From assembly GCA_033763795.1 (NCBI GenBank), contig JANRJV010000004.1:1-64000 (forward strand): a stretch of 64,000 nt of DNA. Reading direction: 5' to 3'. Under the pieces are notes generated by a model. That model was not told where the DNA came from, made no database searches, and worked only from the letters and a program-made list of their open reading frames with translations. Origin of the DNA: JAEUIV01 sp033763795 (lineage in GTDB: Bacteria; Planctomycetota; Phycisphaerae; Phycisphaerales; UBA1924). This document shows positions 1 to 8,824 of this stretch, in pieces. Both the position numbers and the translations under genes were made by a program. How positions within the stretch are numbered: position 1 is the first letter of the stretch; the number at the start of each line of letters is the position of its first letter.

Positions 1-762
1 GCCGGGCCCCCACCGCTGTCGCGCGAGGACGTTCTCCGGGCGCTGGCGTCGGAGCTGGAGTCGCAGGCGAGCGCGTCGGACTCGCCGGTGGGCGCGCTGA
101 TCCGTCTGGCGGCGCTGGAGCTGGTGTCCGGTGCGTCCGCCGGGGCGGCGCCCGAGGCGTCGAACCTGACGCCCCGGGAGAAGCAGTTTCTGGAGTCGTG
201 GCGGGAACTGATCGGCGCGGCGCGGGAGAACCTGAAGCACGAGAGCGACGTCCGGCCCCTGGCGGACAAGGTGGTCGAGCTGGCGGAGCGGCTGCGCGCG
301 GAGGAGTCGATCGCGGTGGCTGATGCTCGGCTGTGCACGCGGATCGACGGCTTCGGGATGTTCAACGAGCTGTCGCGGCGCGACGCGGGCGGGCCTTACG
401 TGTTCACTGCGGGCAAACCCGTGCTGTTCCTGATCTACACGGAGCTGGTCAATCACGCCCACGCGCCGACGACGCGGGGCGGGGCCGAGGGGTTCCTGGT
501 GAGCCTGTCGCAGGAGCTCACGCTGACGCACGCGTCGAGCAGCGGCGAGTCGGTGGTGTGGCGGCGCGGGTTCGAGGGGGTCTCGGAGTTCTCCCGGAAG
601 AAGCGGCGAGACTTTTACACGACGGAGCGCGTCTCGCTTCCGGCGACGCTGGGGGTGGGGGCGTACCGGCTGAAGGTGTCGGTGCGTGACGAAACGAGCG
701 GAGCGGTGGCGGAGGCGGTGATCCCGATCGAGTTCGTGGCGGCGGGGTCGGCGCCGCGCTGA
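1..762 (+). CDS. Hypothetical protein, 5'-partial
   Basis: The reading frame is open from the first base of the window, so the start lies outside and only the last 253 residues are seen. I recognise no family. The visible part has a charged, Glu/Arg/Leu-rich helical stretch (about residues 45-100) followed by a beta-rich half with alternating hydrophobic residues and a segment reading GAYRLKVSVRDETSG near the end, as in a small beta-sandwich. There is no visible catalytic motif. It ends 102 bp before the pyrophosphatase gene, so it could share a transcript with it, but nothing shows this. Confidence 0.75.
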   Translation, partial: AGPPPLSREDVLRALASELESQASASDSPVGALIRLAALELVSGASAGAAPEASNLTPREKQFLESWRELIGAARENLKHESDVRPLADKVVELAERLRAEESIAVADARLCTRIDGFGMFNELSRRDAGGPYVFTAGKPVLFLIYTELVNHAHAPTTRGGAEGFLVSLSQELTLTHASSSGESVVWRRGFEGVSEFSRKKRRDFYTTERVSLPATLGVGAYRLKVSVRDETSGAVAEAVIPIEFVAAGSAPR

Positions 763-864
763 GGCGGGGCTGGGCGAGCGGGGCGGGCGCGGGATGGGGT
801 GCGGGGATGGGGTGGGGCGGGGCGATCCGCTACTCTGCGTGGCCCTGCTGGAGGGTTCACGCTC

Positions 865-1410
865 ATGCTGCAACGCCGCGACCTGGCGCACATCTCGCCG
901 GGCAAGAACATCCCCCACGCTGTCAACGCGATTATCGAGATCCCGAAGGGTCGGAGGTCGAAGTTCGAGCTGGACAAGAAGACGGGGCTGATCAAGCTTG
1001 ATCGGTATCTGTACTCGGCGTCGCACTATCCGGGCGATTACGGGTTTGTGCCGCAGACTCTGGCGGACGACGGCGACCCTCTGGACATCCTGGTGATGGT
1101 GAACGAGGCGACGTTCTGCGGGTGCCTGATCGAGGCGCGGGTGATCGGGATGTTCCGGATGCGGGACAAGGGGCGTGACGACTTCAAGCTGCTGGGGGTT
1201 CCGAACACGGACCCGCTGTTCGCGGAGTATCACACGCTGGAGGACGTGCCGAGCCACTACCTGCGTGAGGTCGAGCACTTTTTCACGACGTACAAGGCGC
1301 TGGAGGGGGTTGTGGTGGAGTCGGGCGGCTGGAGGGGCGTTGAAGAAGCAGAGCATGAGGTGCGGGAGTCGATCCGCCGATTCACGGAGGCGCAGCTTTC
1401 GCGGCGTTGA
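865..1410 (+). CDS. ppa: Inorganic pyrophosphatase (family I)
   Basis: This cytoplasmic enzyme hydrolyses pyrophosphate to two phosphates and so drives biosynthetic reactions. The 181 residues match the usual size of the family. The signature GDPLDILVM with its metal-binding aspartates is at about residues 70-78, preceded by the conserved HYPGDYGFVPQT at 54-65. The start at 865 is chosen because GGAGGG (850-855) lies 9 nt upstream; the open frame extends further 5' but that part is not family-like. A TACTCT hexamer at 831-836 could be a -10 box. The UPF0316 gene follows after 24 bp. Confidence 0.93.
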   Translation: MLQRRDLAHISPGKNIPHAVNAIIEIPKGRRSKFELDKKTGLIKLDRYLYSASHYPGDYGFVPQTLADDGDPLDILVMVNEATFCGCLIEARVIGMFRMRDKGRDDFKLLGVPNTDPLFAEYHTLEDVPSHYLREVEHFFTTYKALEGVVVESGGWRGVEEAEHEVRESIRRFTEAQLSRR

Positions 1411-1434
1411 GCGCCTCGGCCGCCGGGCGCCGGC

Positions 1435-1989
1435 ATGAACTGGGAACTGGTCCTCAACTGTGTGCTGATCGTGCTGGCGCGGATCGCGGACGTGTCGCTG
1501 GGGACGCTGCGCACGGTGGCGGTGATCTGGGGACGGCGGTACCTGGCGTGGGTGCTTGGGTTCTTCGAGGTGCTGATCTGGGTTCTGGTGGTGGGCCGGG
1601 TGATCGGCCTGGCGCAGCAGGAGCCGGTGTACGCGATCTTCTACGCGGCGGGGTTCGCGACGGGGAACTTCATCGGGATCACGATCGAGCGGGCGCTGGC
1701 GTTCGGGGACCAGGTGGTGCGCATCTTCACGCGGCGGGGGTCGGAGATGTCCGACGCGCTGCGGGCCGAGGACTACGGCGTGACGGAGTTCGACGGGCGG
1801 GGGCGCGACGGGCCCGTGATGCAGCTGTTCATCCAGACGCGGCGCAAGCGCGTGCCCGAGCTGATCCGCCGGGCGCGGGCGATCGATCCGTCTTGCTATT
1901 ACGTGGTCGATGACGTGCGGACCGCGGGGACGGCGACGGTGGGCAGCCAGTCGCCCAGCAACTGGCGCGGCGTGATGCTGCGGCGCTGA
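1435..1989 (+). CDS. UPF0316 / DUF2179-type membrane protein
   Basis: This 184-residue protein has three hydrophobic segments in its first half (about 5-24, 36-58 and 62-85) and a soluble C-terminal domain. That architecture and the opening NCVLIVLARIADVSLGTLR fit the UPF0316 (YebE-like) family, in which a DUF5698 membrane part precedes a DUF2179 domain. Members have no established biochemical role. No Shine-Dalgarno sequence is visible before the ATG. It follows the pyrophosphatase gene by 24 bp on the same strand and could be cotranscribed. Confidence 0.85.
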   Translation: MNWELVLNCVLIVLARIADVSLGTLRTVAVIWGRRYLAWVLGFFEVLIWVLVVGRVIGLAQQEPVYAIFYAAGFATGNFIGITIERALAFGDQVVRIFTRRGSEMSDALRAEDYGVTEFDGRGRDGPVMQLFIQTRRKRVPELIRRARAIDPSCYYVVDDVRTAGTATVGSQSPSNWRGVMLRR

Positions 1990-2103
1990 GGGGAACACAC
2001 GGCCCGAGGCCGGGCTGCGGCTGCGCCGATGGCGGCGGGCGGGCGCTGGTAGCCTCGACCGGTCGCGTCCGGCCGGGGCTGGGCGGATCTCAAGGGGTTC
2101 ACG

Positions 2104-3417
2104 ATGAGCAAAGGTCTGGCACCGTCTCGCGCCCTGGTTCTGTGGGGGTGCGTGCTGATCGCGCTGCTGTCCGCCGGAGCGATGGCCCGGCAGGATGAGC
2201 CGGTGGAGGAGCCGCCCGTTCTGGCAGAGGGCGGGCTGACCCCCGAGAAGCGAGAGGAGCTGCGGGGCAAGCTGTTCTTCCTCGCCGAGATGATCTCGAT
2301 GCGCAGCCGGTATAGCCCGATGAACTCCTCGAACGTCGACGCCGTGGCGGACGCGCTCGAGCAGTACGCGCAGTCGCAGGAGGTCGAGCGCACTTCCTTC
2401 GAGGGGTACCCGTCGCTGCAGACGGCGTACCGGGACGTGCGCGCGTTCCTGGTCGGGTCGCGCGGCGCCATCATCCCCGCGATGCGGATGATGCCGGTGC
2501 CGGTGATCATCCCGGACCCGGCGGAGTATCCGGAGCTGGCGGTGGTGTCCGTGCTGATCTCGATGTCGCTGGAGATCGCCAAGCACGGGGCGATCCGCGA
2601 CTGGTGCGAGGAGTACGACATCAAGTGCCGGAGGTCGTACGAGCGGATCATGCCGCTGGTGCGGCTGGCGGCGACGGGCGAGCCCTGGCCGGACCCGATC
2701 ATCAGCATCAAGAACGGCTTCACCCGGCAGGAGTGGGTGTACCTGGAGGCGACGAACGTCTCGGGGCGGGACCTCGACAACGTGACACTCGCGCTCAAAC
2801 TGGAGACGATCGACGGGACCAGCTCCAAGCATTTCTATTTCATCCCGCGCTGGCTGGGATCGCCCGGGGAGGAGGGGGGCCAGAGCGAGACGGGGGCGCA
2901 CGGCCCGCGGTACTTCATCCGCATCGCGACCGACTGGCTGCCGATCGGGGCCGCGGCCACGACGCGCGTCACCGCGGAGGTGGTCTCCGACGTGTTCGTG
3001 GCGCGGAACCTGCACTTTGACATCGACGACCACATCCCGACCGCGGCGGACCGGGCGCTGGCGATCGCCGAGCGGAACCTGAACACCAAGCAGAAGCCCA
3101 AGCTCGTCATCGACGCTGTGCAGCGCATCCGCCCGCGCCTCTCGGCGTATGCGGATCGTGCGTCCCGCGCCGATGCGATCGCGCGGGCGGCGCGGGCCGA
3201 GCTGAATAGACATATCGAGCGGATCGACGCGGAGGTCGATGGCCTGCTCGACGAGATCACGGCGCTGCAGCAGAAGGCCCGCGACACCGATCAGAGCGAG
3301 CCGCGGGACGCCAAGCGGAAGCGTGAGGCGGAGGCGAAGAAGGAGATCGCGGAGCGGCGGAGCCGGGTCGAAGCCCTGCGCCGCGAGCGGGCGGAGTGGC
3401 TGAGCGGGAAGCGTTGA
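2104..3417 (+). CDS. Secreted hypothetical protein with C-terminal coiled coil
   Basis: 437 residues of no family I recognise. The N-terminus is a Sec-type signal peptide (positive start, hydrophobic core about 10-26, Ala-rich cleavage region before RQDEP). The middle (about 190-310) looks like a beta-rich domain. The last 90 residues (about 345-437) are very rich in Arg, Glu, Ala and Lys with heptad-like spacing and are predicted to form a coiled coil. An extracytoplasmic structural role is possible. It is convergent with the lectin gene, whose end is 39 bp away. Confidence 0.8.
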   Translation: MSKGLAPSRALVLWGCVLIALLSAGAMARQDEPVEEPPVLAEGGLTPEKREELRGKLFFLAEMISMRSRYSPMNSSNVDAVADALEQYAQSQEVERTSFEGYPSLQTAYRDVRAFLVGSRGAIIPAMRMMPVPVIIPDPAEYPELAVVSVLISMSLEIAKHGAIRDWCEEYDIKCRRSYERIMPLVRLAATGEPWPDPIISIKNGFTRQEWVYLEATNVSGRDLDNVTLALKLETIDGTSSKHFYFIPRWLGSPGEEGGQSETGAHGPRYFIRIATDWLPIGAAATTRVTAEVVSDVFVARNLHFDIDDHIPTAADRALAIAERNLNTKQKPKLVIDAVQRIRPRLSAYADRASRADAIARAARAELNRHIERIDAEVDGLLDEITALQQKARDTDQSEPRDAKRKREAEAKKEIAERRSRVEALRRERAEWLSGKR

Positions 3418-3456
3418 AGTCTCGCTGTGGCGCGGCGGGCGGCGGGGGCCGGCGGT

Positions 3457-5343
3457 TCACCTGCAGGATGAGCCGAAGTAGCGGAGGACTTCGGTGACGT
3501 CGGAGAAGGACGACTGGCCGTCGATGTTGGGGTCTCCCGGCCCGGTGCCATCGTCGTAGGACGTGCCGAAGCGGCGGAGGACCTCGGTGATGTCGGCGAA
3601 GTTGACTGCGAGGTCATCGTTGGCGTCGCCGGGGCAGCGGGGTGTGACCGAGAAGAACGCTCCGGTGCTCGAGCCGCCGCAGGCGTTGGAGACGGCGACG
3701 TCATACTGCCCGCTCCAGTTGCCGTTGACGGGGTCGATGCGGAGCTGGGGGGAGGTGGCGCCGCTGATGTTGCCGCCGTTGGCGAGCGGGTTTCCGTCGC
3801 GGAACCACTGGTAGGTGAGCAGCGTGCCGGTGGCGGTGACGCTGAACTCGAGCGGCCCGGGGGCGACGACGTCGCCGGCGGTGAAGCCCGTGACGAGGGG
3901 CGGGACGCATGCGCCGGAGTCGGTGAAGGTCCAGGAGGTGATGCGCTGCTGGGCGAAGGCGGCGCCGGTTGAGCCTGTGAAGCCGATGAACGCGCAGCCG
4001 TCCTTGTTCAGGATGGACTGGCCCGCGATCGATGCGAGGTCGATGGGGTGGGTGAGCAGGAGCGAGCCGTCGAGATACACCTCCATGACGCCTGGGGTGT
4101 ACGCGACGCGGAGGGTGTGCGGCTCGCCGTCGTTCAGATCGATCGGGGCGTCGGCGTGGGCGAGGGAGTAGAAGTCTCCCGACTGGTTCTGGTTGACGCC
4201 GTCGGTCTGGATGCTGACGTGGTCGCAGGCGAACTCGTCCGGGAAGCAGAAGGTGTCGATCTCGACGGCGAGTGAGCGGGCGATCCCGGGCGCGACGCCC
4301 GCGCCGTAGCCCAGGTCGCTGCCGCCGCCGCTGAGCGCGTTGACGGAGTCCGACTGGATGAGGAAGGCGATGCCGTCGGCCTGGCCTTCGAGCTCGAAGG
4401 TGAAGGATGTGTCGAATCCCTGCTGCACGTCGGCGGTGGCGACGCGGTACCACGAGGCGCCGGCCTCGCCCTCGACGCCCCGGGTGAGGATGATGTCGCC
4501 CGCATCGGCGGTCGCGGTGCCGACGAGGGAGAAGAGGGCGGGGCTCTCGGTGGCGTCGGTGATGAATCGCGCGCCGCAGCCGATCTTCGGGTCCGACGCG
4601 GAGTTCGAGAAGGTCCACTGCAGGATGGACTGGGTGGCGACGACGCCGCCCGTGGCGCCGGTGAAGCCGGCGATGAGGCATCCGCCGGGGTCGAGGACGG
4701 AGCCGCCGGCGATGTTGGAGAAGTCGACGGGGACGATGATCTGCGCCGCGGTGGATCCGGCGAAGAAGACGTAGAGCAGTCCGCCGGAGTACACGACGCG
4801 CATCTGGTACTGCTGCTGCTCGACGAGCGGCTCGGAGAGCTGTACGTAGGCGAGCGTGTCGACGTCAGCGGCGGAGTTTGCGTCCTGGCCGCGCGACTGC
4901 ACGCTGATGTGCGGGGCGGAGAACTCGCCGTCGAAGGCGAAGGTGTCGATCTCGATGGCGAGCGAGCGGAGGATCCCGGCGTATCCGAGGTCGGAGCCCG
5001 AGCCGCCTATGGCGCCGACGCCCTCGGACTGGAGGACGAAGGCGAGCCCGTCGGCGGTGCCGTTGTTGATGGTGAAGACGAAGGTGGTGTCGAAGCCTGC
5101 GGCGGGGTCGACCCGTGTGGGTACGAACCAGGCGGACCCGGCCTGGCCGGAGATTCCGGTGGTGAGCCTCAGCTGACCGCCGGTGATCTCGGCCGAGCCG
5201 TTGAGGAAGAAGGAGCCGTCGTCCGAGAACGACATGAGGTCGATGTTGAGATCGCACGGGGGCTGGACGCCGCCCGACGCGGAGCCGGCGCCGGCCAGAC
5301 CGACGACAAAGGCGCCCACCGCTGCCAGCACACGCATCGTCAT
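3457..5343 (-). CDS. Secreted protein with two legume-type lectin domains, Ig-like domain and dockerin-like tail
   Basis: 628 residues with a signal peptide (about 1-25). Two homologous L-type (legume-like) lectin domains follow at about 30-250 and 258-476; each carries the pattern TSFTFE/TTFVFTI...DGIAFLIQS and a SLAVEIDTF...DEF...HVSIQ core typical of bacterial L-type lectins. An Ig-like domain (about 480-566, with TYQWFRDG) comes next. The last 55 residues hold two DxNxD-type loops, each followed by a ...EVLRxFG motif, and the protein ends in SSCR. The role is probably binding of carbohydrate at or outside the cell surface. The same tail occurs on five other proteins in this window. Confidence 0.88.
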   Translation of the reverse strand: MTMRVLAAVGAFVVGLAGAGSASGGVQPPCDLNIDLMSFSDDGSFFLNGSAEITGGQLRLTTGISGQAGSAWFVPTRVDPAAGFDTTFVFTINNGTADGLAFVLQSEGVGAIGGSGSDLGYAGILRSLAIEIDTFAFDGEFSAPHISVQSRGQDANSAADVDTLAYVQLSEPLVEQQQYQMRVVYSGGLLYVFFAGSTAAQIIVPVDFSNIAGGSVLDPGGCLIAGFTGATGGVVATQSILQWTFSNSASDPKIGCGARFITDATESPALFSLVGTATADAGDIILTRGVEGEAGASWYRVATADVQQGFDTSFTFELEGQADGIAFLIQSDSVNALSGGGSDLGYGAGVAPGIARSLAVEIDTFCFPDEFACDHVSIQTDGVNQNQSGDFYSLAHADAPIDLNDGEPHTLRVAYTPGVMEVYLDGSLLLTHPIDLASIAGQSILNKDGCAFIGFTGSTGAAFAQQRITSWTFTDSGACVPPLVTGFTAGDVVAPGPLEFSVTATGTLLTYQWFRDGNPLANGGNISGATSPQLRIDPVNGNWSGQYDVAVSNACGGSSTGAFFSVTPRCPGDANDDLAVNFADITEVLRRFGTSYDDGTGPGDPNIDGQSSFSDVTEVLRYFGSSCR

Positions 5344-5557
5344 GGACTCTTTCTCCTCTGCACTCCCGATCCACCGGTCTGGTGGCGTTCCCGGAGCAGC
5401 GGGCCGGACAGCCCGACGGCCCCCTCGGGGAATCTAATCCCAAAGAGGGGGGCGGCAAATCAAAGAGCGACAATCATGGAATCCATCGTTCGGGGAAGGG
5501 CGTCCGGGCGGTCGTCCGGGGGCCTCTTCGGGAGCGCGGCGGGGGGCGGCGAGGCGG

Positions 5558-6190
5558 TCAGCGTCGCGCGGACTTTTTCTTCGCGGCCTTGGTGGTCTTC
5601 TTCTTGGCGGCCGGGCGCTGGGCGGCGCCTGCGCTCTTCTTCGTGGCGGCGGCGCGGCTCTCGGCCTTCTTGGCCGGCGTCCTGGCGGGGGCCTTGGCGC
5701 GGGCGCCGGAGGTGGAGGGTGTGGAGGACGAGGCTTTGGGCTGGCCGAGTGTCTGCAGATAGTTGCTGATGTATGCCTGCGCCGGCACGCGGCGGATGAC
5801 CGCGCCGATCACATCGAGCGGGAGGTCTTCAAGCGTCTTGAAGCGGATGCAGGCCTTGCCCATGTCGAGCTTCTTGCCGGACTTCCTGTACGCGTCCTGG
5901 AACCAGCGGAGCACGTCGGGCGAGCCGTAGACAGACATGAGGTAAATGGACATGTGCTGCTTCTGCGAGGCGATCCCGGCGTAGGGGAGGGGCTGCTTGG
6001 GGTCGCAGTGGTAGCCCTGCGGGAAGACGCTGTGCGGGACGTAGTAGCCGATCATGCCGTACTGCATGCCTTCCTCGAGCCCGTCGCTGAGGTTCTCGAG
6101 GATGACCTTGCGGACGGCGTCGATGGCGGCACGGCGGTCGGCGGGCAGCTCGGCGAGATACTGCTTGACGGTGGCGGCTTTGCTCTGCAT
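5558..6190 (-). CDS. DUF1801 (YdhG-like) protein with histone-H1-like basic tail
   Basis: Residues 1-145 form a DUF1801 domain (GLEEGMQYGMIGYYVP, then the conserved MSIYLMSVYG and MGKACIRFKTLEDLP). Family members are small cytoplasmic proteins of unsettled function. Residues about 150-210 are an added tail made almost only of Ala, Lys, Arg, Pro, Ser and Thr with repeated PAKK and AAKKK blocks, as in H1-like bacterial nucleoid proteins. I infer non-specific nucleic-acid binding by the tail. There is no Shine-Dalgarno sequence; a TATCCT hexamer (6199-6204) ends 8 nt before the ATG, so the mRNA may be leaderless. Confidence 0.87.
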   Translation of the reverse strand: MQSKAATVKQYLAELPADRRAAIDAVRKVILENLSDGLEEGMQYGMIGYYVPHSVFPQGYHCDPKQPLPYAGIASQKQHMSIYLMSVYGSPDVLRWFQDAYRKSGKKLDMGKACIRFKTLEDLPLDVIGAVIRRVPAQAYISNYLQTLGQPKASSSTPSTSGARAKAPARTPAKKAESRAAATKKSAGAAQRPAAKKKTTKAAKKKSARR

Positions 6191-6198
6191 GAGGGGTC

Positions 6199-6204
6199 AG
6201 GATA
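6199..6204 (-). promoter_or_regulatory. -10-like TATCCT, 8 nt from the DUF1801 start codon
   Basis: On the minus strand TATCCT is followed by GACCCCTC and then the ATG. Transcription would start at or next to the start codon, and no ribosome-binding site fits in the gap. It lies back to back with a plus-strand TAGACT at 6228-6233. Confidence 0.45.
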
Positions 6205-6227
6205 CCGGCGGGGGCGCCGAGGGGGCG

Positions 6228-6233
6228 TAGACT
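6228..6233 (+). promoter_or_regulatory. -10-like TAGACT upstream of the Gly-Asp repeat protein
   Basis: TAGACT lies 45 nt before the ATG at 6279, leaving a short leader that contains the GGAGGG ribosome site. No convincing -35 box is seen. The same hexamer precedes the PQQ-propeller gene and the EVE-domain gene. Confidence 0.4.
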
Positions 6234-6278
6234 GGGGCAGCGTCGCCGAGACGTTCGGGGTTGATGGAGGGCGTGCAT

Positions 6279-7409
6279 ATGCTGCGGCGGATCGCGATGG
6301 TCGTGCTGGTGTCGCTGGCGATCTTCCGGGCGGAAGCGGCGAGCGCGGCCCGAACTGCTGAGGAAGTGGTGGAGCGGGCGCTGGCGCGGATGCAGGCGCA
6401 GCAGGAGCGGGATGTCGCGCGGGCGAGGCGGCTCGTGGACCGGGTGGAGCCGCGGCTGATCCGGCAGGTCGGTCGGGGCACGTCGCAGGCGGTGCTGGCC
6501 CGCTCGGTGGCTCAGCATCAGGGCCGGGTGAATCGCATCCTGAACGAGGCGCTGCGAAAAGTGGGGCTGGAACGCGACCGGGCGCTGCGGCTGCTGCGGC
6601 GCTTGGAGCGGCGCCAACTGGAAGAGGTGCTGGTCCAGCGGCCCGTGCTGCGCGACGGCGCGGACGGCGTCGTGGCGGCTCTCACCGGGGCTCAGGACGA
6701 GCTTTCCGAGCGCCTGGAGCAGGCGGGAGCGCTAGATCCGGACGGCGGCGATGGCGACGGGGACGGGGATGGGGACGGTGATGGAGACGGCGACGGTGAT
6801 GGGGACGGCGACGGCGGCGGGATCACGGCGGTGTGGCTGCCCGTTGATAACGGCGCGTGCGCGGAGCCCGGTCAGAATGTGAATCTGGCGACGTTCCGCA
6901 GCGCGGATCTGTACCTGCGGAGCGAGGGGGAGTTTGCGCTCAGCGCGGTCGTGGCGTCGAACGTGGAGGGCGTCGACAGCACGGAAGAGCTGCAGATCAC
7001 GGGCGGGAGCTTCTTCGAGCATCCCTACTCGGCGATCACGCTGACGCGGCCCACCGATCAGACGGTGCAGGCGAACCCTTGCGCGGCGTTCGACACTTTC
7101 TATGCGATCGATACGAGCGCGACGCCCGCGGCGCGGCTGCCGCAGGTCTCGCCCGATGCCGACGAGACGCGGCTCGGGGGGACGTGGATCCTGACCGACG
7201 GGCAGGGCAACGCGCAGACCGAGCCGGCGATCGCCGAGACGGGGCTGTTCCCGGGCGACGCGACGGGGAGGTACGTGCGGATCGCGCGGGTGACGGCGTC
7301 GACGGGGTCGTCGGTGGCGGGGATCGTGCAGGCGACGGTGTCGGTGAACGGTCAGACGCGCGCGGTGACGGTGACGGTGCCGAATTGCGCATCGTGCTGG
7401 GCGCCGTGA
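6279..7409 (+). CDS. Secreted hypothetical protein with Gly-Asp repeat linker
   Basis: 376 residues with a signal peptide (about 1-24), an Arg/Glu-rich helical region (about 25-150), a run of eleven Gly-Asp dipeptides (157-178) and a beta-rich C-terminal domain of about 195 residues with cysteines near its start and a CASC motif close to the C-terminus. No known family is recognised. The acidic repeat is most likely a flexible linker between two domains and may bind calcium weakly. The ATG at 6279 is chosen over TTG/ATG at 6261/6264 because GGAGGG (6266-6271) lies 7 nt before it. Confidence 0.82.
   Translation: MLRRIAMVVLVSLAIFRAEAASAARTAEEVVERALARMQAQQERDVARARRLVDRVEPRLIRQVGRGTSQAVLARSVAQHQGRVNRILNEALRKVGLERDRALRLLRRLERRQLEEVLVQRPVLRDGADGVVAALTGAQDELSERLEQAGALDPDGGDGDGDGDGDGDGDGDGDGDGDGGGITAVWLPVDNGACAEPGQNVNLATFRSADLYLRSEGEFALSAVVASNVEGVDSTEELQITGGSFFEHPYSAITLTRPTDQTVQANPCAAFDTFYAIDTSATPAARLPQVSPDADETRLGGTWILTDGQGNAQTEPAIAETGLFPGDATGRYVRIARVTASTGSSVAGIVQATVSVNGQTRAVTVTVPNCASCWAP
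6747..6812 (+). repeat. Hexanucleotide Gly-Asp repeat
   Basis: Eleven in-frame copies of a GGN-GAY unit encode (Gly-Asp)11. Third-base variation (ggc, ggg, gga, ggt with gac, gat) shows that the repeat is not a recent perfect expansion. Copy number could still vary between strains. Confidence 0.9.
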
Positions 7410-7918
7410 GGGGCGCGGGGTGGGGGCAAAACGAACCGCCCGCGGCTATGCCTTCCGCGGGCGGCCTTGCTCTGCTCGGTTGTCCATGCGTCGTACAGAT
7501 TCGGGGTGCTTCACCTCTTACCCGTCTGCAAGCAGACACCAACGCCCCGGCGCCTGTGCACCGGCAGAGCACGTCTCCGCGAGTCGAGGAGGGTTCTGGG
7601 CGTGCTGATCGTGCCGTGCGCGGACGGCATGATGCAGAGCCGCGGCACCCCCGGGGCCGCTTGGCGCACGAAACGAAAGCACACCCAGGGCATGAACCCT
7701 GCTCTCGCCTCTCCACCTGAATAGTCATGACACGGCCCTGTGCAAAGCCGCGGCTGACTCCAGGTGAGAAGATACTCCCGTGGCGAGAATCGGCAAGGCG
7801 GGTGCGACGCGAATGTGGCACGAATCGCGCATTTCCGCCGGGAAGCGGCTGAGGGGCGCTCACTCTCGGACGGTGCGCCGCTGGAAAACGTTGTTGGTTG
7901 CGCGCCGATTACCCAGCT
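7410..7918. other. 509-bp spacer between convergent genes, no gene seen
   Basis: Apart from the inverted repeat at 7436-7464 I see no convincing coding frame. The open frames here are short and lack ribosome sites. A second small hairpin, GTCTGC-AA-GCAGAC, lies near 7524-7537. I looked for tRNA, SRP RNA, RNase P and tmRNA signatures and found none. The length is unusual for this gene-dense window, so an unrecognised small RNA is possible. Confidence 0.5.
7436..7464. terminator. Strong inverted repeat between convergent genes
   Basis: A perfect 10-bp stem (CCGCCCGCGG / CCGCGGGCGG) with a 9-nt loop begins 27 nt after the stop codon of the Gly-Asp repeat gene. In the minus direction the stem is followed by TTCGTTTTG, so it could terminate transcripts from both sides. 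Confidence 0.55.
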
Positions 7919-8824
7919 TCACGATCCGGACGGAATGCGAACCAGGAAGCTGGGCTGCTCCCGGTCGGGCTCTCCCTGGCGCTTCTCAATGATGGGGAGA
8001 TTGCCGTTGTGGAGGTTGCGGGGGTGTTTTTGCTGGAGTTGGAGCAGCTTGGGGTTCACCGGGCGGAGCGATGTCGGGTCGAAGTCGTCGTCGCTGAAGA
8101 CGCCGACGGTGACGAGGCTCATCTCGGTGTCGTGGTAGTAGAAGGCGATCTCGCCCTTCTGGCGGAGGGCGACCGCGGCGCGTTCGGCGGCGCGCTTGCG
8201 TTCGGCGGGGTCCTTCGACTGGTAGAAGCCGATCTGCAGGGTGTACTGGGCGTCGTCGCCGAAGGTCTGGCGTGCGGCGAGCAGGTTGAACTGCGGCTGT
8301 GAGCCGAGGTCGACGCGTTCGGTGCGCTTGGGGGGCACGAGCATGGCGCGGGCGAAGGGGCGGGCGCCGTCGACGGCGAGCGCGCGGATGTTCTTGAGGT
8401 CCTCGACGGCGTCGGGAGATTCCCGGTCGGCGTAGTTGCCGCAGACCAGGGCGGCGCCGCGTTCGGTGGTTCGGATGGAGACATCGGACCGGCCGACGAG
8501 GCGGGCGACGTGGGGCAGCCTTGCCTTGGCGTCGGCGAGGGCGGTGTCGCCCGTGAAGGTCTCGAGGACGATGCACCAGCCACCCGACTGCTCCTTGGAA
8601 GGGGCGAGGACCTGAGCGGGGGAGTCTTTGGGGGGCTTGGGCTTCTTGGACGAAGAGCCCCTTTGAGCGTCGGCGGCGAGAGACTCCGTGCCGGCGAGGA
8701 GCACGGCGCAAAGGGTCAGCGCCACAAGGGTCCAAAGGGGGGTGAAGCGGCGCCGGCCCTGCAGCGTGCGCTGGGGGCGGTTTTGAAGAAAAGCGAGAAT
8801 CGCCTTCAAGGTCCGGGTCGGCAT
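7919..8824 (-). CDS. Membrane-anchored or secreted hypothetical protein with SPOR-like repeats
   Basis: 301 residues. A basic N-terminus and one hydrophobic segment (about 30-50, ending TESLAADA) act as signal anchor or signal peptide. A Lys/Pro/Ser-rich linker follows, then two similar alpha/beta units (about 80-165 and 190-260). Each has a short beta-strand, GxYxxxxD/GFYQSKD-type turns and an Ala/Arg-rich helix, as in SPOR domains (WCIVLETFTGDTALADAKA and YTLQIGFYQSKDPAERKRA). SPOR domains bind peptidoglycan, but the assignment is by pattern only. An AGGG ribosome site precedes the ATG. Confidence 0.75.
   Translation of the reverse strand: MPTRTLKAILAFLQNRPQRTLQGRRRFTPLWTLVALTLCAVLLAGTESLAADAQRGSSSKKPKPPKDSPAQVLAPSKEQSGGWCIVLETFTGDTALADAKARLPHVARLVGRSDVSIRTTERGAALVCGNYADRESPDAVEDLKNIRALAVDGARPFARAMLVPPKRTERVDLGSQPQFNLLAARQTFGDDAQYTLQIGFYQSKDPAERKRAAERAAVALRQKGEIAFYYHDTEMSLVTVGVFSDDDFDPTSLRPVNPKLLQLQQKHPRNLHNGNLPIIEKRQGEPDREQPSFLVRIPSGS

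Noticed and set aside
6747..6812. CRISPR array or RTX nonapeptide repeats.
   Set aside because: The repeat is a coding hexanucleotide (Gly-Asp) without spacers, and the RTX pattern GGxGxDxUx is not present.
7465..7918. tRNA, SRP RNA, RNase P RNA or tmRNA in this spacer.
   Set aside because: None of the hallmark sequences (TTCGA loop with acceptor end, SRP GGAAG core, RNase P GAGGAAAGTC, tmRNA ends) was found.
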